Origin: Mycobacterium simulans
GTDB lineage: Bacteria > Actinomycetota > Actinomycetes > Mycobacteriales > Mycobacteriaceae
NCBI RefSeq assembly: GCF_900232995.1
Contig: NZ_OCVX01000003.1
Location: forward strand, 656,412-720,411
DNA length: 64,000 nucleotides
Direction of reading: 5' to 3'
Shown here: positions 1 through 8,501 of the stretch, in pieces
Layout: the number at the start of each line of letters is the position of its first letter
Position numbering within the stretch: position 1 is the first letter of the stretch
Program-made: the position numbers and the translations under genes
Notes under the pieces: generated by a model
Databases searched by the model: none
The model's input: only the letters and a program-made list of their open reading frames with translations
What the model was told of the DNA's origin: nothing

Positions 1-1
1 C

Positions 2-127
2 GACATCCGCGCCTGGATCGAGCACTGGAACGACGATCCCAAGCCCTACGTCTGGACCAAGACCGCCGACCAGATCCTCGAATCAGTCGCCAACTACTGC
101 AAACGAATTAATGACTCAGGACACTAG
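2..127 (+). CDS. IS630-family transposase, C-terminal end only (cut by window edge)
   Basis: Only the last 41 residues are inside the window, ending at TAG 125-127. The visible tail contains WIEHWNDDPKPYVWTKTAD followed by QILESVANYCKRI, the C-terminal signature of IS630/Tc1-type DDE transposases of actinobacteria. The catalytic DDE residues lie outside the window, so it is impossible to say whether the element is intact. It marks the left end of the window as accessory DNA, next to the mannitol-dehydrogenase gene. A terminal inverted repeat is expected just after the stop (about 128-160), but I cannot confirm one without the other end of the element. Confidence 0.75.
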   Translation, partial: DIRAWIEHWNDDPKPYVWTKTADQILESVANYCKRINDSGH

Positions 128-230
128 GAACCAATTGACACACCACACGGGCACCGCTGAGCGTCGTGGTCCGGCCACCGGGCATGCTGTGCTGATCGGG
201 ATCGGACGAGTCGATGCGTGAGGCGGCCCA

Positions 231-1634
231 GTGAAGCTGAACTCTCAAAATTTGGACGCCCTCAAGATTCCCGTCCCGCGCTACGATCGCAGCCAAATCC
301 GCATCGGCATTGTGCATTTCGGTGTCGGCGGCTTTCACCGGTCTCATCAAGCCGGCTACCTCGACGAGCTGCTGAACCGGGGAGTTGCGCGGGACTGGGG
401 AATCTGCGGTGTCGGTGTGCTGCCGGGTGACCGGCGCATGCGCGACGTGCTGCGCAGCCAGGACTACCTCTACACGCTGGTCCTCCAACACCCCGACGGC
501 ACCCGGCAACCGCGAGTCATCGGCTCTATTGTCGATTTCCGTTATGCGCCTGACGATCCCGAGGCAGTGGTAGACCTGCTCGCCGATCCGGCCACCCGGA
601 TCATCTCGCTCACCATCACCGAGGGCGGCTACAACCAACCGCTAAGCGCCGTTTTCGACCTGGTCACAGCGGCGCTCAACCGACGACGCGAACGAGGCCT
701 CCCATCCCCGACAATCGTGTCGTGTGACAACATCGTCGCCAACGGCGAGGTGGCGCGGGACGCGTTCACATCATATGCTGCAGCATCTAATCCCGCACTC
801 GCGCAATGGATGCGCGACAACACCAAGTTTCCCAACTCGATGGTCGACCGGATTACACCGGTGACCACGCCGGAGGTGGTCGAGCGACTGTACTCCGAAT
901 TCGGCGTCCAGGACGCGTGGCCGGTCGCCGCGGAACCGTTCGGCATGTGGGTTCTGGAGGACGATTTCGCCGACGGCCGGCCACCACTGCAAAGAGCCGG
1001 CGTTCAGCTTGTCGACGACGTGTCGCCGTATGAGGCGATGAAGTTACGCCTCCTCAACGCCGGCCATCAGGGCCTGTGTTACTTCGCATACTTGGCCGGG
1101 TACCGGCTAGTGCACGAAGCCGCCCAAGACCCGTTGCTTGCCGAATTCCTTTCGCGTTACTTGGATTCCGAGGCAATGCCCACGCTTACCGTGATTCCGG
1201 GCCTGACCGAGTTCAAGGACGGCCTGCTCCCCCGCTTCGCCAACGCGCACGTCCGCGATACGGTGGCCCGGTTGTGTGCCGAATCCTCCGACCGTATCCC
1301 GAAGTGGCTGCTGCCCGTGGTTCGTGACAATCTCCAGTCCGCAGGCCCGGTGCGGTTGTCGGCGGCGATCGTGGCGAGCTGGGCACGCTACGCCGAAGGA
1401 ATCGACGAAGACGGCCAACCCATCGAAGTGGTGGACCGGCTCGCGGACACACTGGTCCCGATCGCCCGATCCCAGCGCGACGACCCGATCGCATTTCTGG
1501 AAAACCGCTTGGTCTTCGGCGATCTCGTTGACCAGCCGCGCTTCGTCGAGCCATATCTGTGGACCCTCGACTCGCTGCACCACAACGGCGCCCGTGCGAC
1601 ACTAACCATGCTGCTCCGCGGAAACGAATCGTGA
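231..1634 (+). CDS. Mannitol dehydrogenase family polyol oxidoreductase
   Basis: A 467-residue cytoplasmic NAD(P)-dependent long-chain polyol dehydrogenase (mannitol 2-dehydrogenase / fructuronate reductase family), expected to interconvert mannitol and fructose or a related polyol/ketose pair. The N-terminal Rossmann part has the family motif [17 protein letters not shown] (about residues 24-40). The C-terminal catalytic domain has [18 protein letters not shown], which carries the conserved Lys, Asn and His of the family. Length is typical. The GTG start at 231 is chosen because the protein begins as expected for the family. Its stop overlaps the start of the xylulokinase gene (GTGA), the usual pairing for polyol catabolism through xylulose or fructose. 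Exact substrate cannot be told from sequence. Confidence 0.85.
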   Translation: MKLNSQNLDALKIPVPRYDRSQIRIGIVHFGVGGFHRSHQAGYLDELLNRGVARDWGICGVGVLPGDRRMRDVLRSQDYLYTLVLQHPDGTRQPRVIGSIVDFRYAPDDPEAVVDLLADPATRIISLTITEGGYNQPLSAVFDLVTAALNRRRERGLPSPTIVSCDNIVANGEVARDAFTSYAAASNPALAQWMRDNTKFPNSMVDRITPVTTPEVVERLYSEFGVQDAWPVAAEPFGMWVLEDDFADGRPPLQRAGVQLVDDVSPYEAMKLRLLNAGHQGLCYFAYLAGYRLVHEAAQDPLLAEFLSRYLDSEAMPTLTVIPGLTEFKDGLLPRFANAHVRDTVARLCAESSDRIPKWLLPVVRDNLQSAGPVRLSAAIVASWARYAEGIDEDGQPIEVVDRLADTLVPIARSQRDDPIAFLENRLVFGDLVDQPRFVEPYLWTLDSLHHNGARATLTMLLRGNES

Positions 1635-2647
1635 CCCTGGTCGCGGGCATCGACTCGTCGACCCAGTCGTGCAAGGTGTTGGTGTGTGACGCCGACACGG
1701 GCGAAGTGGTCCGCGAGGGCCGCGCGGGCCACCCTGACGGCACCGAAGTCGACCCGGCCGCATGGGAATCCGCTGCACAACACGCTATCGACGTGGCCGG
1801 TGGGCTCGACGACGTCGACGCGGTCGCGGTCGGTGCGCAGCAACACGGGATGGTGTGCCTCGACGGGGCTGGCCAGATCGTGCGGCCGGCGCTGTTGTGG
1901 AACGACGTGCGTTCCGCCGATGCGGCACGGACGCTGGTCGACGAGCTCGGTGGAGCGAGCGCATGGGCGCATGCCGTCGGTGTCGTGCCGCTGGCCGCCG
2001 TCACGGTCGCGAAACTGCGCTGGCTCGCCGACAATGAATCACCGAATGCCGATCGCACGGCGGCGGTCTGCCTGCCGCATGACTGGTTGACATGGCGGCT
2101 GCGCGGCGAAACCGACATCGCCACGCTGACCACCGATCGCAGCGACGCCAGTGGAACGGGTTACTTCGACGCGGCAAGCGGCGACTACCGCGTCGACCTT
2201 CTCGAGCTGGCCCTGCGCGGCCGATGCCCCGAGCTGCCGCGGGTCCTCGGGCCATCGGGTCGAACCGAAAGCGGTGCAAGGATATTCGCCGCGGGCCTGG
2301 GGGACAACGCCGCAGCGGCGCTTGGCCTTGGCGCCGAACCCGGCGATGTGATCGTCTCGATCGGCACGTGGCCGAAGGCGTGTATCCAGAGTCACTTCGT
2401 TGAACACGCGAACGTTGAAGCCGGGCTTCATCGACGCTGTAGGGAAGCGGGTCGAATGCGAACGTGCGGAAGGTGTGAAATAGCGCCGCTCGGGTCAGGC
2501 AAGCGGCCGAAACACCCGCAACGCCCGGTACATCGCGGTGAAGCTGGCTTTGTCATACTCCTCGCCGACCTCGCCGTCGTGTGCGATGACCGTCGGGCCG
2601 TCGACGGCGGTGAAGCTGAATTCCGGCACCTGCATCGCGTGGTATAG
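1631..2647 (+). pseudogene. xylB: Xylulokinase (FGGY kinase), 3'-truncated
   Basis: Begins at GTG 1631, overlapping the stop of the polyol dehydrogenase gene, and encodes a recognisable FGGY sugar kinase. Visible are the N-terminal ATPase motif [14 protein letters not shown], the substrate motif [28 protein letters not shown] and [17 protein letters not shown] homology stops abruptly at VSIGT (about nt 2368), the middle of the second phosphate-binding motif, which normally continues SGTVF. The frame then runs on as unrelated sequence to 2647 and overlaps the 3' end of the convergent PAP2/DAGK gene. About 200 C-terminal residues, including most of the ATP-binding lobe, are missing, so a working kinase is unlikely. 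This looks like a deletion or rearrangement junction. The true 5' partner gene is intact. Confidence 0.8.
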
Positions 2648-3997
2648 CGGACTGCGCTCCAGACGCCCCAGGGCCATCGCAAGCAGGATCCTGGTCGTCG
2701 CCAACCGGCGACCTGCTTCCAGGATGCGCACGTCGATCAGGCCATCATCCATGCGAGTACGTCGCGATGGGGCGAAGCCTGCGGGGAGATACAACGAATT
2801 GCCCAGAAAGAACAGCGATGTCAGCACCGTCTTGTTGTCGTAGCGGATGCGCACTGTCTGACCGCCGTTGCGCAGTATGTGCAGCATCGCGTAGATCCCG
2901 GCCAGCGGCTTGCCGATGCGCTTCTCGAGCCTTTCACGCTGCTGGACGAACGCGGGGTACGCGCCGATGCTCGCGGTGTTGACGACCATCCGAGTTTCGT
3001 TGAGCCGCACCAGATCAACGCGGGCAACGCTGCCCCGTCGGATTGCGTCAACGGTCTTGTCCACGGTGTCGCAACCAATGTCTTTCGCGAAGTGGTTGAA
3101 CGTTCCGGCCGGAAAGACTGCCAACGGCACCCCGGCGTCGGTGGCCACCGCGGCGGCGGTAGACACGGTGCCATCGCCCCCGCCCACGGCGAGGACCTCG
3201 GCGCGTTCGGCGGCGCTGCGCAGCACCTGGACCGGGTCGTCGTCGCGGCCCAGTTCGACGATCTCTGCCCTTGGTAGCTCGGCCCGCACCACGTCGGCGA
3301 CGCTCGACCCGATGCCACTGCCCGACGCCGGGTTAACCACGACAACCACACCGGAACCGTCGGGCCGTTTCGGCGTCTCGACCCACAGCGGTTCCGTTCG
3401 TGGTAACGCGGTTTCGACGATCGGCGGGACAAGGCGGCTGCCCAAGACGGCGACGCCGGCGCCGATGCCGAACCCGGCCACCACATCGCCCGGATAATGC
3501 ACGCCGGTTGCCACCCGCGACAATCCCACCATTCCGGCCAGCAAAGCCAGCCCGAAACCCAGCGACGGATTCTCCAGGCCCACGCCCACGGCGAAGGCGG
3601 CGGCGCTGGCGGAGTGTCCGGACGGCAGCGAGTTGGACGTGGGGACGCGCCGAGCGCGTCGTATAAGGGGCACCGAGTCGTAGAGCGGACGCGGGCGTTG
3701 ACGGATTCGCTTGGCCACCTGATTGGTGAATAAGCTGGCGACTCCGAGCGTCATAACGCCGCGTATCGCGCCGCGCTGGGCCGAGTTCTTTCCCGCCGCG
3801 ATCAGTGCCGCAGCGATCGCGAACCACAGCTTGGAATGGTCAGCCGCTCGGGTCAACGGCGGCATCACCGTATCCAGCAGCGGCGTGGGAGTCACGGCGA
3901 CCGCCTCGAACAGTTCCCGATCGAGGGCGCCCAGACCTCGGGTGATCTGTTTGACAGCGCGCGCGCGTTGCCAGGGCCGCCAGCTCACTCGGTCCAC
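2495..3997 (-). CDS. PAP2 phosphatase / diacylglycerol kinase fusion protein
   Basis: 500 residues with two catalytic domains. The N-terminal half is a PAP2 (type 2 phosphatidic acid phosphatase) domain with all three signature motifs: KRIRQRPRP (96-104), PSGHS (125-129) and [12 protein letters not shown] (160-171). It has hydrophobic segments around 55-67, 82-92 and 147-190. The C-terminal half is a DAGK/sphingosine-kinase-type catalytic domain with VNPASGSG (221-228) and GGGDGT (272-277). The protein thus combines removal and addition of a phosphate on lipid substrates, probably at the membrane. Such fusions are known in actinobacteria, but the physiological substrate is unknown. It converges with the truncated xylB frame and overlaps its tail. 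The next gene upstream on the same strand is a PASTA protein, 17 bp away. Confidence 0.85.
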   Translation of the reverse strand: MDRVSWRPWQRARAVKQITRGLGALDRELFEAVAVTPTPLLDTVMPPLTRAADHSKLWFAIAAALIAAGKNSAQRGAIRGVMTLGVASLFTNQVAKRIRQRPRPLYDSVPLIRRARRVPTSNSLPSGHSASAAAFAVGVGLENPSLGFGLALLAGMVGLSRVATGVHYPGDVVAGFGIGAGVAVLGSRLVPPIVETALPRTEPLWVETPKRPDGSGVVVVVNPASGSGIGSSVADVVRAELPRAEIVELGRDDDPVQVLRSAAERAEVLAVGGGDGTVSTAAAVATDAGVPLAVFPAGTFNHFAKDIGCDTVDKTVDAIRRGSVARVDLVRLNETRMVVNTASIGAYPAFVQQRERLEKRIGKPLAGIYAMLHILRNGGQTVRIRYDNKTVLTSLFFLGNSLYLPAGFAPSRRTRMDDGLIDVRILEAGRRLATTRILLAMALGRLERSPLYHAMQVPEFSFTAVDGPTVIAHDGEVGEEYDKASFTAMYRALRVFRPLA

Positions 3998-4014
3998 CCT
4001 AGTGGGGCGCTGGT

Positions 4015-4251
4015 TTAGTCCTTGTACACGTTGACCACGACGGGGTCATTCGCGCCGACCACGGTTCCCGGTGGTGGATCGATGCTCACCGCCGTCCAGC
4101 ACGACTCCAACATGACGACGCCATACGCGGGATTTGTCGAGCACATACGCACGTCGGTGAGGCCGAGCTTTTCCAGAATCCTCCGAGCTTTGTCGCCGTC
4201 ATGTCCTCGTACATCAGGGATCGTGATCGGCGCGGGGCGCTGCGAAGTCAC
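4015..4251 (-). CDS. Small PASTA-domain protein
   Basis: Encodes about 78 residues forming little more than one PASTA-like domain: ITIPDVRGHDGDKARRILEKL, then DPPPGTVVGANDPVVVNVYK at the end, the typical start and end of a PASTA repeat. PASTA domains bind muropeptides or beta-lactams in the Ser/Thr kinases and penicillin-binding proteins where they usually occur; here there is no partner domain. Two cysteines (in MCST and ESCW) could form a disulfide. The frame is open to a TTG at 4311, but that start would lie inside a TATAAT -10 box, so I prefer GTG 4251. No convincing signal peptide is seen with either start, so location is uncertain. Confidence 0.55.
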   Translation of the reverse strand: MTSQRPAPITIPDVRGHDGDKARRILEKLGLTDVRMCSTNPAYGVVMLESCWTAVSIDPPPGTVVGANDPVVVNVYKD

Positions 4252-4310
4252 AGGGGCGATCCAACCGCTTTCTACTATTAGTTGTTGGCAGCAATGTTTG
4301 CGTCGACGCA

Positions 4311-4316
4311 ATTATA
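4311..4316 (-). promoter_or_regulatory. Candidate -10 promoter hexamer (TATAAT) for the PASTA gene
   Basis: On the minus strand the sequence reads TATAAT, a perfect SigA-type -10 hexamer, rare in this GC-rich DNA, about 60 bp before the GTG start of the PASTA gene. No good -35 element is seen at 16-18 bp spacing. Confidence 0.35.
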
Positions 4317-4344
4317 GGACATCGCGCAATCGGCAGTGGGGAAT

Positions 4345-4827
4345 TCAGCTCCCGCCAGGCCAAATCGTCGTCACGACGTCGTCAGGCACGGGTTCACCGG
4401 CAGCGTTGGCAAACCGGTCGAGGGCCGTCGTGAGCAGTTCGCGATCCGACGGATCCATGCTCCGCAGCAACCCCGCGATCGCAGTGCGCCGATGTCGGGT
4501 CACCTTGTTGATCAGCCCTCGTCCGGCGTCGGTGAGGCTCAATACAATGTTGCGTCGATCGTTCGGCGATGCTTGGCGGTCAAGCAGCCCGGCCCTGATG
4601 AGCCGTTCGCAGATCCGGCTGGCGTTTGACGGGTTGACGCCCAGCCCAGCCGCCACCGCCGCGAGATTGAGCGGACCTCGCGTGTACACCATCACCAGCA
4701 CCCGCAACTGCGGCACGGTCACACTGTCGTCGACCTGGGCGATGGACGCCGCAGCAATGCCCACCATCGCCCGGGATGCCCGCAGGACGGCATCGATCTG
4801 TTCGCCCGAGGGCCCGTCACCGGTCAC
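4345..4827 (-). CDS. MarR-family transcriptional regulator
   Basis: 160 residues with a MarR winged-helix fold. A DNA-recognition helix is seen in LAAVAAGLGVNPSNASRICERL, and the wing follows in LLDRQASPNDRRNIVLSLTDAG, with the family's conserved D-x-R. N- and C-terminal helices provide dimerisation. MarR proteins repress nearby genes and are usually released by small aromatic ligands. It is divergent from the GT-C glycosyltransferase gene with about 140 bp between, and upstream of the PASTA gene on the same strand, so either may be a target. No operator could be picked out by eye with confidence. Confidence 0.85.
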   Translation of the reverse strand: MTGDGPSGEQIDAVLRASRAMVGIAAASIAQVDDSVTVPQLRVLVMVYTRGPLNLAAVAAGLGVNPSNASRICERLIRAGLLDRQASPNDRRNIVLSLTDAGRGLINKVTRHRRTAIAGLLRSMDPSDRELLTTALDRFANAAGEPVPDDVVTTIWPGGS

Positions 4828-4967
4828 TGTCAGCCGTCGTCAAAAGACGCGCACCCGGATGCATGCCGTCAGCGTAATCGAGCCGGAAATACCTGACGGT
4901 CGGATTCGACCAGCGCGAAGACCCTGGTCCGCTTCTGGCAACATAGCGGTGTGTTCAGCGAGGCGAC

Positions 4968-6548
4968 GTGCTTGGCGGCTCGGTGAGCGCCTCCTATAAC
5001 GGTGAGACGCGGCCTCACCGTGGTCCGCTTCGCGGCGCCCTATCGGCATTGTCGCCAACTTGGCTGGACCCGTTGGTCGCCTGCGTGCTGGCGGCCGCAG
5101 TGAGTCTGGGCGGCGCCGGGCTGCCGTCCTTCTGGTACGACGAGGCCGCGACCATTTCGGCCTCATACAGTCGTTCGCTGGGCCAGTTATGGCAGATGTT
5201 GGGCAACGTCGATGCCGTCCATGGCCTGTACTACCTGCTCATGCACTGCTGGTTCCAGCTCGTCCCGCCCACGGAGTTCTGGTCCCGCGCGCCGAGCGGT
5301 CTGGCCGTCGGAGGCGCCGCGGCCGGCGTTGTGGTGCTGGGCAAGCAGCTCTCGTCTCGCACCGTTGCAGTGACGTCCGGAGTCGTCTGCGCGATCTTGC
5401 CGAGGTCGACGTGGGCGGGCGTCGAGGCTCGCCCATATGCCGTTTCGATGATGGCCGCCGTGTGGCTGACGATACTGCTCGTTTACGCCGCTCGGCGTGA
5501 CAACGCCCGGGTCTGGCTGTGTTATGGCATCGCCCAAGCGATTTCGATTGTGCTCGACATCTATCTCGCGCTGTTGTTGTTGGCGCACGCCGCCTTGGTC
5601 TGTTTCTTCCGGCGAAGTCGAACCGTCGTAAAGCGGTTCGCCATTGCCTCGGTTGCGGCGGGGTGCGTTGTGACGCCGTTTGTGGTCGCGGTCATCGGTC
5701 AAGCGCATCAGATCAGTTGGATCGCTCCGATTGGCCATCGAACGATCGAGGATGTGACGGTACAGCAATACTTCGAAAGATGCCCCCTGTTCGCGGCCTT
5801 GTCGGCAGTTGTCATAGTGACCGCTATTGCTTTGTGGCGCTATACATCCGCGAAACTGGATGCGACAGATCGGCAACTGCTGGCATTGGCGGCCGCCTGG
5901 CTCGTGATCCCGACCACCTTGATCGTCGTTTGGTCGGCGTTGGTGCACTCGATCTACACGCCGCGTTATTTGTGTTTCACCGCACCGGCGATGGCGCTGG
6001 TCCTCGGCGTCTGCATTGGCGCATTGGCGGTCAAACCGTGGGTGGCGGTGGCGATCGTTGCTCTTTTCGCCGTCGTCGCCGCGCCGAATTATGTTTGGGT
6101 GCAACGCAATCCGTATGCCAAATACGGGATGGACTATAGCCAAGTGGCCGATCTGATCACGGCCGAGGCCGCGCCGGGCGATTGCTTGCTGGTAAATGAC
6201 ACAGTGACTTTCATGCCCGCACCGATGCGACCCTTGATGGCGGCGCGCCCCGATGCTTATCGGAAGCTGGTCGACCTCACCCTTTGGCAACGCGCGACCG
6301 ACCGCAACGACGTGTTCGACACCAACCTGATTCCGGAGGTCGTCGCGCAGCCGTTAAGCCACTGCGGTGTCGTCTGGATCATCACCCAAGCCGACGAGTC
6401 GATGCCCGCTCACGAGCAGGGATCGGCGCTCCCGCCAGGCCCACGCTACGGGGCAACCCCCGCCTTCGCGGTTCCGCGCGGCCTGGGCTTCCGGCTCGTC
6501 GAGCGCTGGCAGTTCAACCTGGTTCAGGTCATCAAAGCGGAGCGATGA
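4968..6548 (+). CDS. GT-C superfamily membrane glycosyltransferase (ArnT/PMT-like)
   Basis: 526 residues, strongly hydrophobic, with about 10-12 predicted membrane helices and a C-terminal extracytoplasmic domain from about residue 390. The first extracytoplasmic loop has LPSFWYDEAATISAS with the acidic pair D58-E59, the catalytic-type Asp/Glu of GT-C enzymes, which transfer a sugar from a polyprenyl-phosphate donor. A polyprenylphosphomannose-dependent role in lipoglycan or glycoprotein mannosylation is an inference. A GTG at 4968 is used; GTG 4983 is equally possible. It converges with the GH16 gene that ends only 3 bp after its stop. Acceptor unknown. Confidence 0.7.
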   Translation: MLGGSVSASYNGETRPHRGPLRGALSALSPTWLDPLVACVLAAAVSLGGAGLPSFWYDEAATISASYSRSLGQLWQMLGNVDAVHGLYYLLMHCWFQLVPPTEFWSRAPSGLAVGGAAAGVVVLGKQLSSRTVAVTSGVVCAILPRSTWAGVEARPYAVSMMAAVWLTILLVYAARRDNARVWLCYGIAQAISIVLDIYLALLLLAHAALVCFFRRSRTVVKRFAIASVAAGCVVTPFVVAVIGQAHQISWIAPIGHRTIEDVTVQQYFERCPLFAALSAVVIVTAIALWRYTSAKLDATDRQLLALAAAWLVIPTTLIVVWSALVHSIYTPRYLCFTAPAMALVLGVCIGALAVKPWVAVAIVALFAVVAAPNYVWVQRNPYAKYGMDYSQVADLITAEAAPGDCLLVNDTVTFMPAPMRPLMAARPDAYRKLVDLTLWQRATDRNDVFDTNLIPEVVAQPLSHCGVVWIITQADESMPAHEQGSALPPGPRYGATPAFAVPRGLGFRLVERWQFNLVQVIKAER

Positions 6549-6551
6549 CAC

Positions 6552-7379
6552 TCACCAGATACGTATGTAGTCGACGAGCATCGCCGCCGGGAAGGTACCT
6601 AGCGCAGGGTCGCCGGCGCCAACCCCACCGACCGCAAGGGTAAACATCGGAGTCATCCAATAGCCCGGATTGTTGAACGGCCACCGCATGTCCTCGGGAG
6701 GGTTGCCGGCGACGTGGATCGGCTTCGGCGGAACACTGAAGTACGGCGCGCCGTCGCGCGAGAAGGCGAAACCGTCCTCACCCCAATGCATTTGCCAGGT
6801 GTGCCAGCCGCCGTCCACCAAGCCGGGAATCGATTTGCCTTCCCAGGTTTTGCCGTTGGACGCCGCGTGGACCGTGGTTCCCGGCGGCCAGTTGCCGTTG
6901 CCGTACCACTCGAAAATGTCGACCTCACCGTCTGGCTGGGGATCCTCGTTGACACCCCAGTACGCGGCCCAAAGGCCGGGGAACAGACAGTCGAGCTTTA
7001 TCCGCGCTTCCCAGGTTTGGTTGATCATGCTGCGAAAGTTGCCGCGCAGTTTGCCGGTGTAGTACTGGCCCATTTCCTGGGTGGCGCACAGGACCAAATT
7101 GGAGTTGCCGTCGAGGAACACGTTGCGGCGATCGTCGCGGTAGATCCCCTCGACCGGCGGGGACACGTCGTCCTGCCAGGTCTGCACCGTCCACTTCCCC
7201 GGATCGGGACCTGAGCCCGCCGGCCCGTCGAACTCGTCGGAGAAAATGTAGGGTCCGCCCGCCCCGGACGCCGGTGCGGTCGGGGCCGACGGGTACGCCT
7301 GGACCTCGGGCACGGGGAGCGAGGCTGCGGCCGCCAGCATGCCAAGTCCCGTGGTCAACAACATGCTGCGTCGATCCAT
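6552..7379 (-). CDS. Tat-exported glycoside hydrolase family 16 protein (beta-1,3-glucanase type), copy 1
   Basis: 275 residues with a twin-arginine-type signal (MDRRSMLLTTGLGMLAAAAS, cleavage likely near VQA) followed by a GH16 jelly-roll domain. The catalytic motif is GEVDIFEW, with nucleophile E152, D154 and acid/base E157, so activity on a beta-1,3(-1,4)-glucan or similar polysaccharide is plausible. Start ATG 7379 is supported by a GGTGG ribosome-binding site 8 bp before it. It is a clear paralogue of the next gene upstream: both share the MDRR start, NVFLDGNSNLVL, WYGNG and TTVHA. The 228-bp gap between the copies contains the 10-bp direct repeat CTTTGCTACG (7531-7540 and 7595-7604). 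Cell-wall or exogenous glucan remodelling is inferred. Confidence 0.85.
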   Translation of the reverse strand: MDRRSMLLTTGLGMLAAAASLPVPEVQAYPSAPTAPASGAGGPYIFSDEFDGPAGSGPDPGKWTVQTWQDDVSPPVEGIYRDDRRNVFLDGNSNLVLCATQEMGQYYTGKLRGNFRSMINQTWEARIKLDCLFPGLWAAYWGVNEDPQPDGEVDIFEWYGNGNWPPGTTVHAASNGKTWEGKSIPGLVDGGWHTWQMHWGEDGFAFSRDGAPYFSVPPKPIHVAGNPPEDMRWPFNNPGYWMTPMFTLAVGGVGAGDPALGTFPAAMLVDYIRIW

Positions 7380-7607
7380 CTCAGATACCACCAATCAGTA
7401 GGCGCGGGACATCACGCAATCCCCCGAGCAACATCCGCAAACGGTGTTATGAAACCACGCGGTCGGAGGGTATGCATCCCGCGCCACGACGAAACACCTC
7501 ATCCGCGGTTGATCCGGGAAACGTCGATCCCTTTGCTACGAGGCGCATCCACGCGTGAAACACGCGCCGCCCACGCTGAACATCGCGGCACATGCTTTGC
7601 TACGCGC

Positions 7608-8489
7608 TTAGAAGACTCGCACCCAGTCGACGAGCATCTCCTGCGGATACGAACCCGCCGCGGGATCTCCACCACCGGAACCACCAACCGCAAGATTCAG
7701 GACCGGGAACACCGTGTAGTCGGGGTCGTTGAACGGCCATTCGCGAATGGGATCGTTCAAATCTTCGATACCGGTCGCGGGAACCGAGAAGTCCGGTTCC
7801 ATGCCGTCGGCGTAGTCGAGCCAGAAGTACATGCCGGTCGTATCCCAGCGCCCCCGCCAGTTGTGCCAGCCGCCGTCCACGCCGATGGGGCACGTCTCGA
7901 AGGCCGTGCCGTCCGGGTTGGCGTGGACGGTGGTTCCCGACGGCCAGGTCCCGTTGCCGTACCACTCGATGAGGTCGATTTCGCCGCTGCGGCCGGGATC
8001 GTCATTGGACAACCACCAGGCGGGCCACATGCCGGGTGCTAGGCAGTTGAACTTGATCCGGGCTTCCCAGGTGGTTCCAATACCGCCCCGCCACAGGCCG
8101 TGGACCAGGCCGCCGAAGTAGCTGTTGCCGTCATGGGTGGCGCGCAGCACGAGATTGGAGTTGCCGTCGAGGAACACGTTCTGACGACTGTCGCGGTACT
8201 GCCCCCAAAACTGCGGCTGATCGAACCCGACCGGGTTCCGGATCGGCGTCCGGTGATTGGACACTGCCCACTTCGACGGATCGGGTGCCGAACCGGCAGG
8301 GCCGTCGAACTCGTCGTGCCACAGCAGCCCACCGGTAGGCCCCGCTGCCGGCGCGGCAGGCACGGGCACCGGACCCACCGGCGCAGCCGGTCGGGACGGG
8401 TTGGCCAGGGCATTCGGGGCGGGCATTGCTGCCGCCAGCGCGCCGAAGCCTGCCATCATGATCATCTGGCGGCGGTCCATCTCGGGCAT
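7608..8489 (-). CDS. Tat-exported beta-1,3-glucanase-like GH16 protein (Rv0315 orthologue), copy 2
   Basis: 293 residues. The N-terminus MPEMDRRQMIMMAGFGALAA is a Tat-type signal very like H37Rv Rv0315, then an Ala/Pro-rich linker to about residue 52 and a GH16 catalytic domain. Active-site motif SGEIDLIEW has E170, D172 and E175 in place. It lies 12 bp after an MDR oxidoreductase gene on the same strand, so the two may be co-transcribed. Rv0315 is annotated as a possible beta-1,3-glucanase precursor; which of the two tandem copies keeps the original role is not clear, but gene order and the N-terminus favour this one. Confidence 0.9.
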   Translation of the reverse strand: MPEMDRRQMIMMAGFGALAAAMPAPNALANPSRPAAPVGPVPVPAAPAAGPTGGLLWHDEFDGPAGSAPDPSKWAVSNHRTPIRNPVGFDQPQFWGQYRDSRQNVFLDGNSNLVLRATHDGNSYFGGLVHGLWRGGIGTTWEARIKFNCLAPGMWPAWWLSNDDPGRSGEIDLIEWYGNGTWPSGTTVHANPDGTAFETCPIGVDGGWHNWRGRWDTTGMYFWLDYADGMEPDFSVPATGIEDLNDPIREWPFNDPDYTVFPVLNLAVGGSGGGDPAAGSYPQEMLVDWVRVF

Positions 8490-8501
8490 AAGCAGGCGAC
8501 C

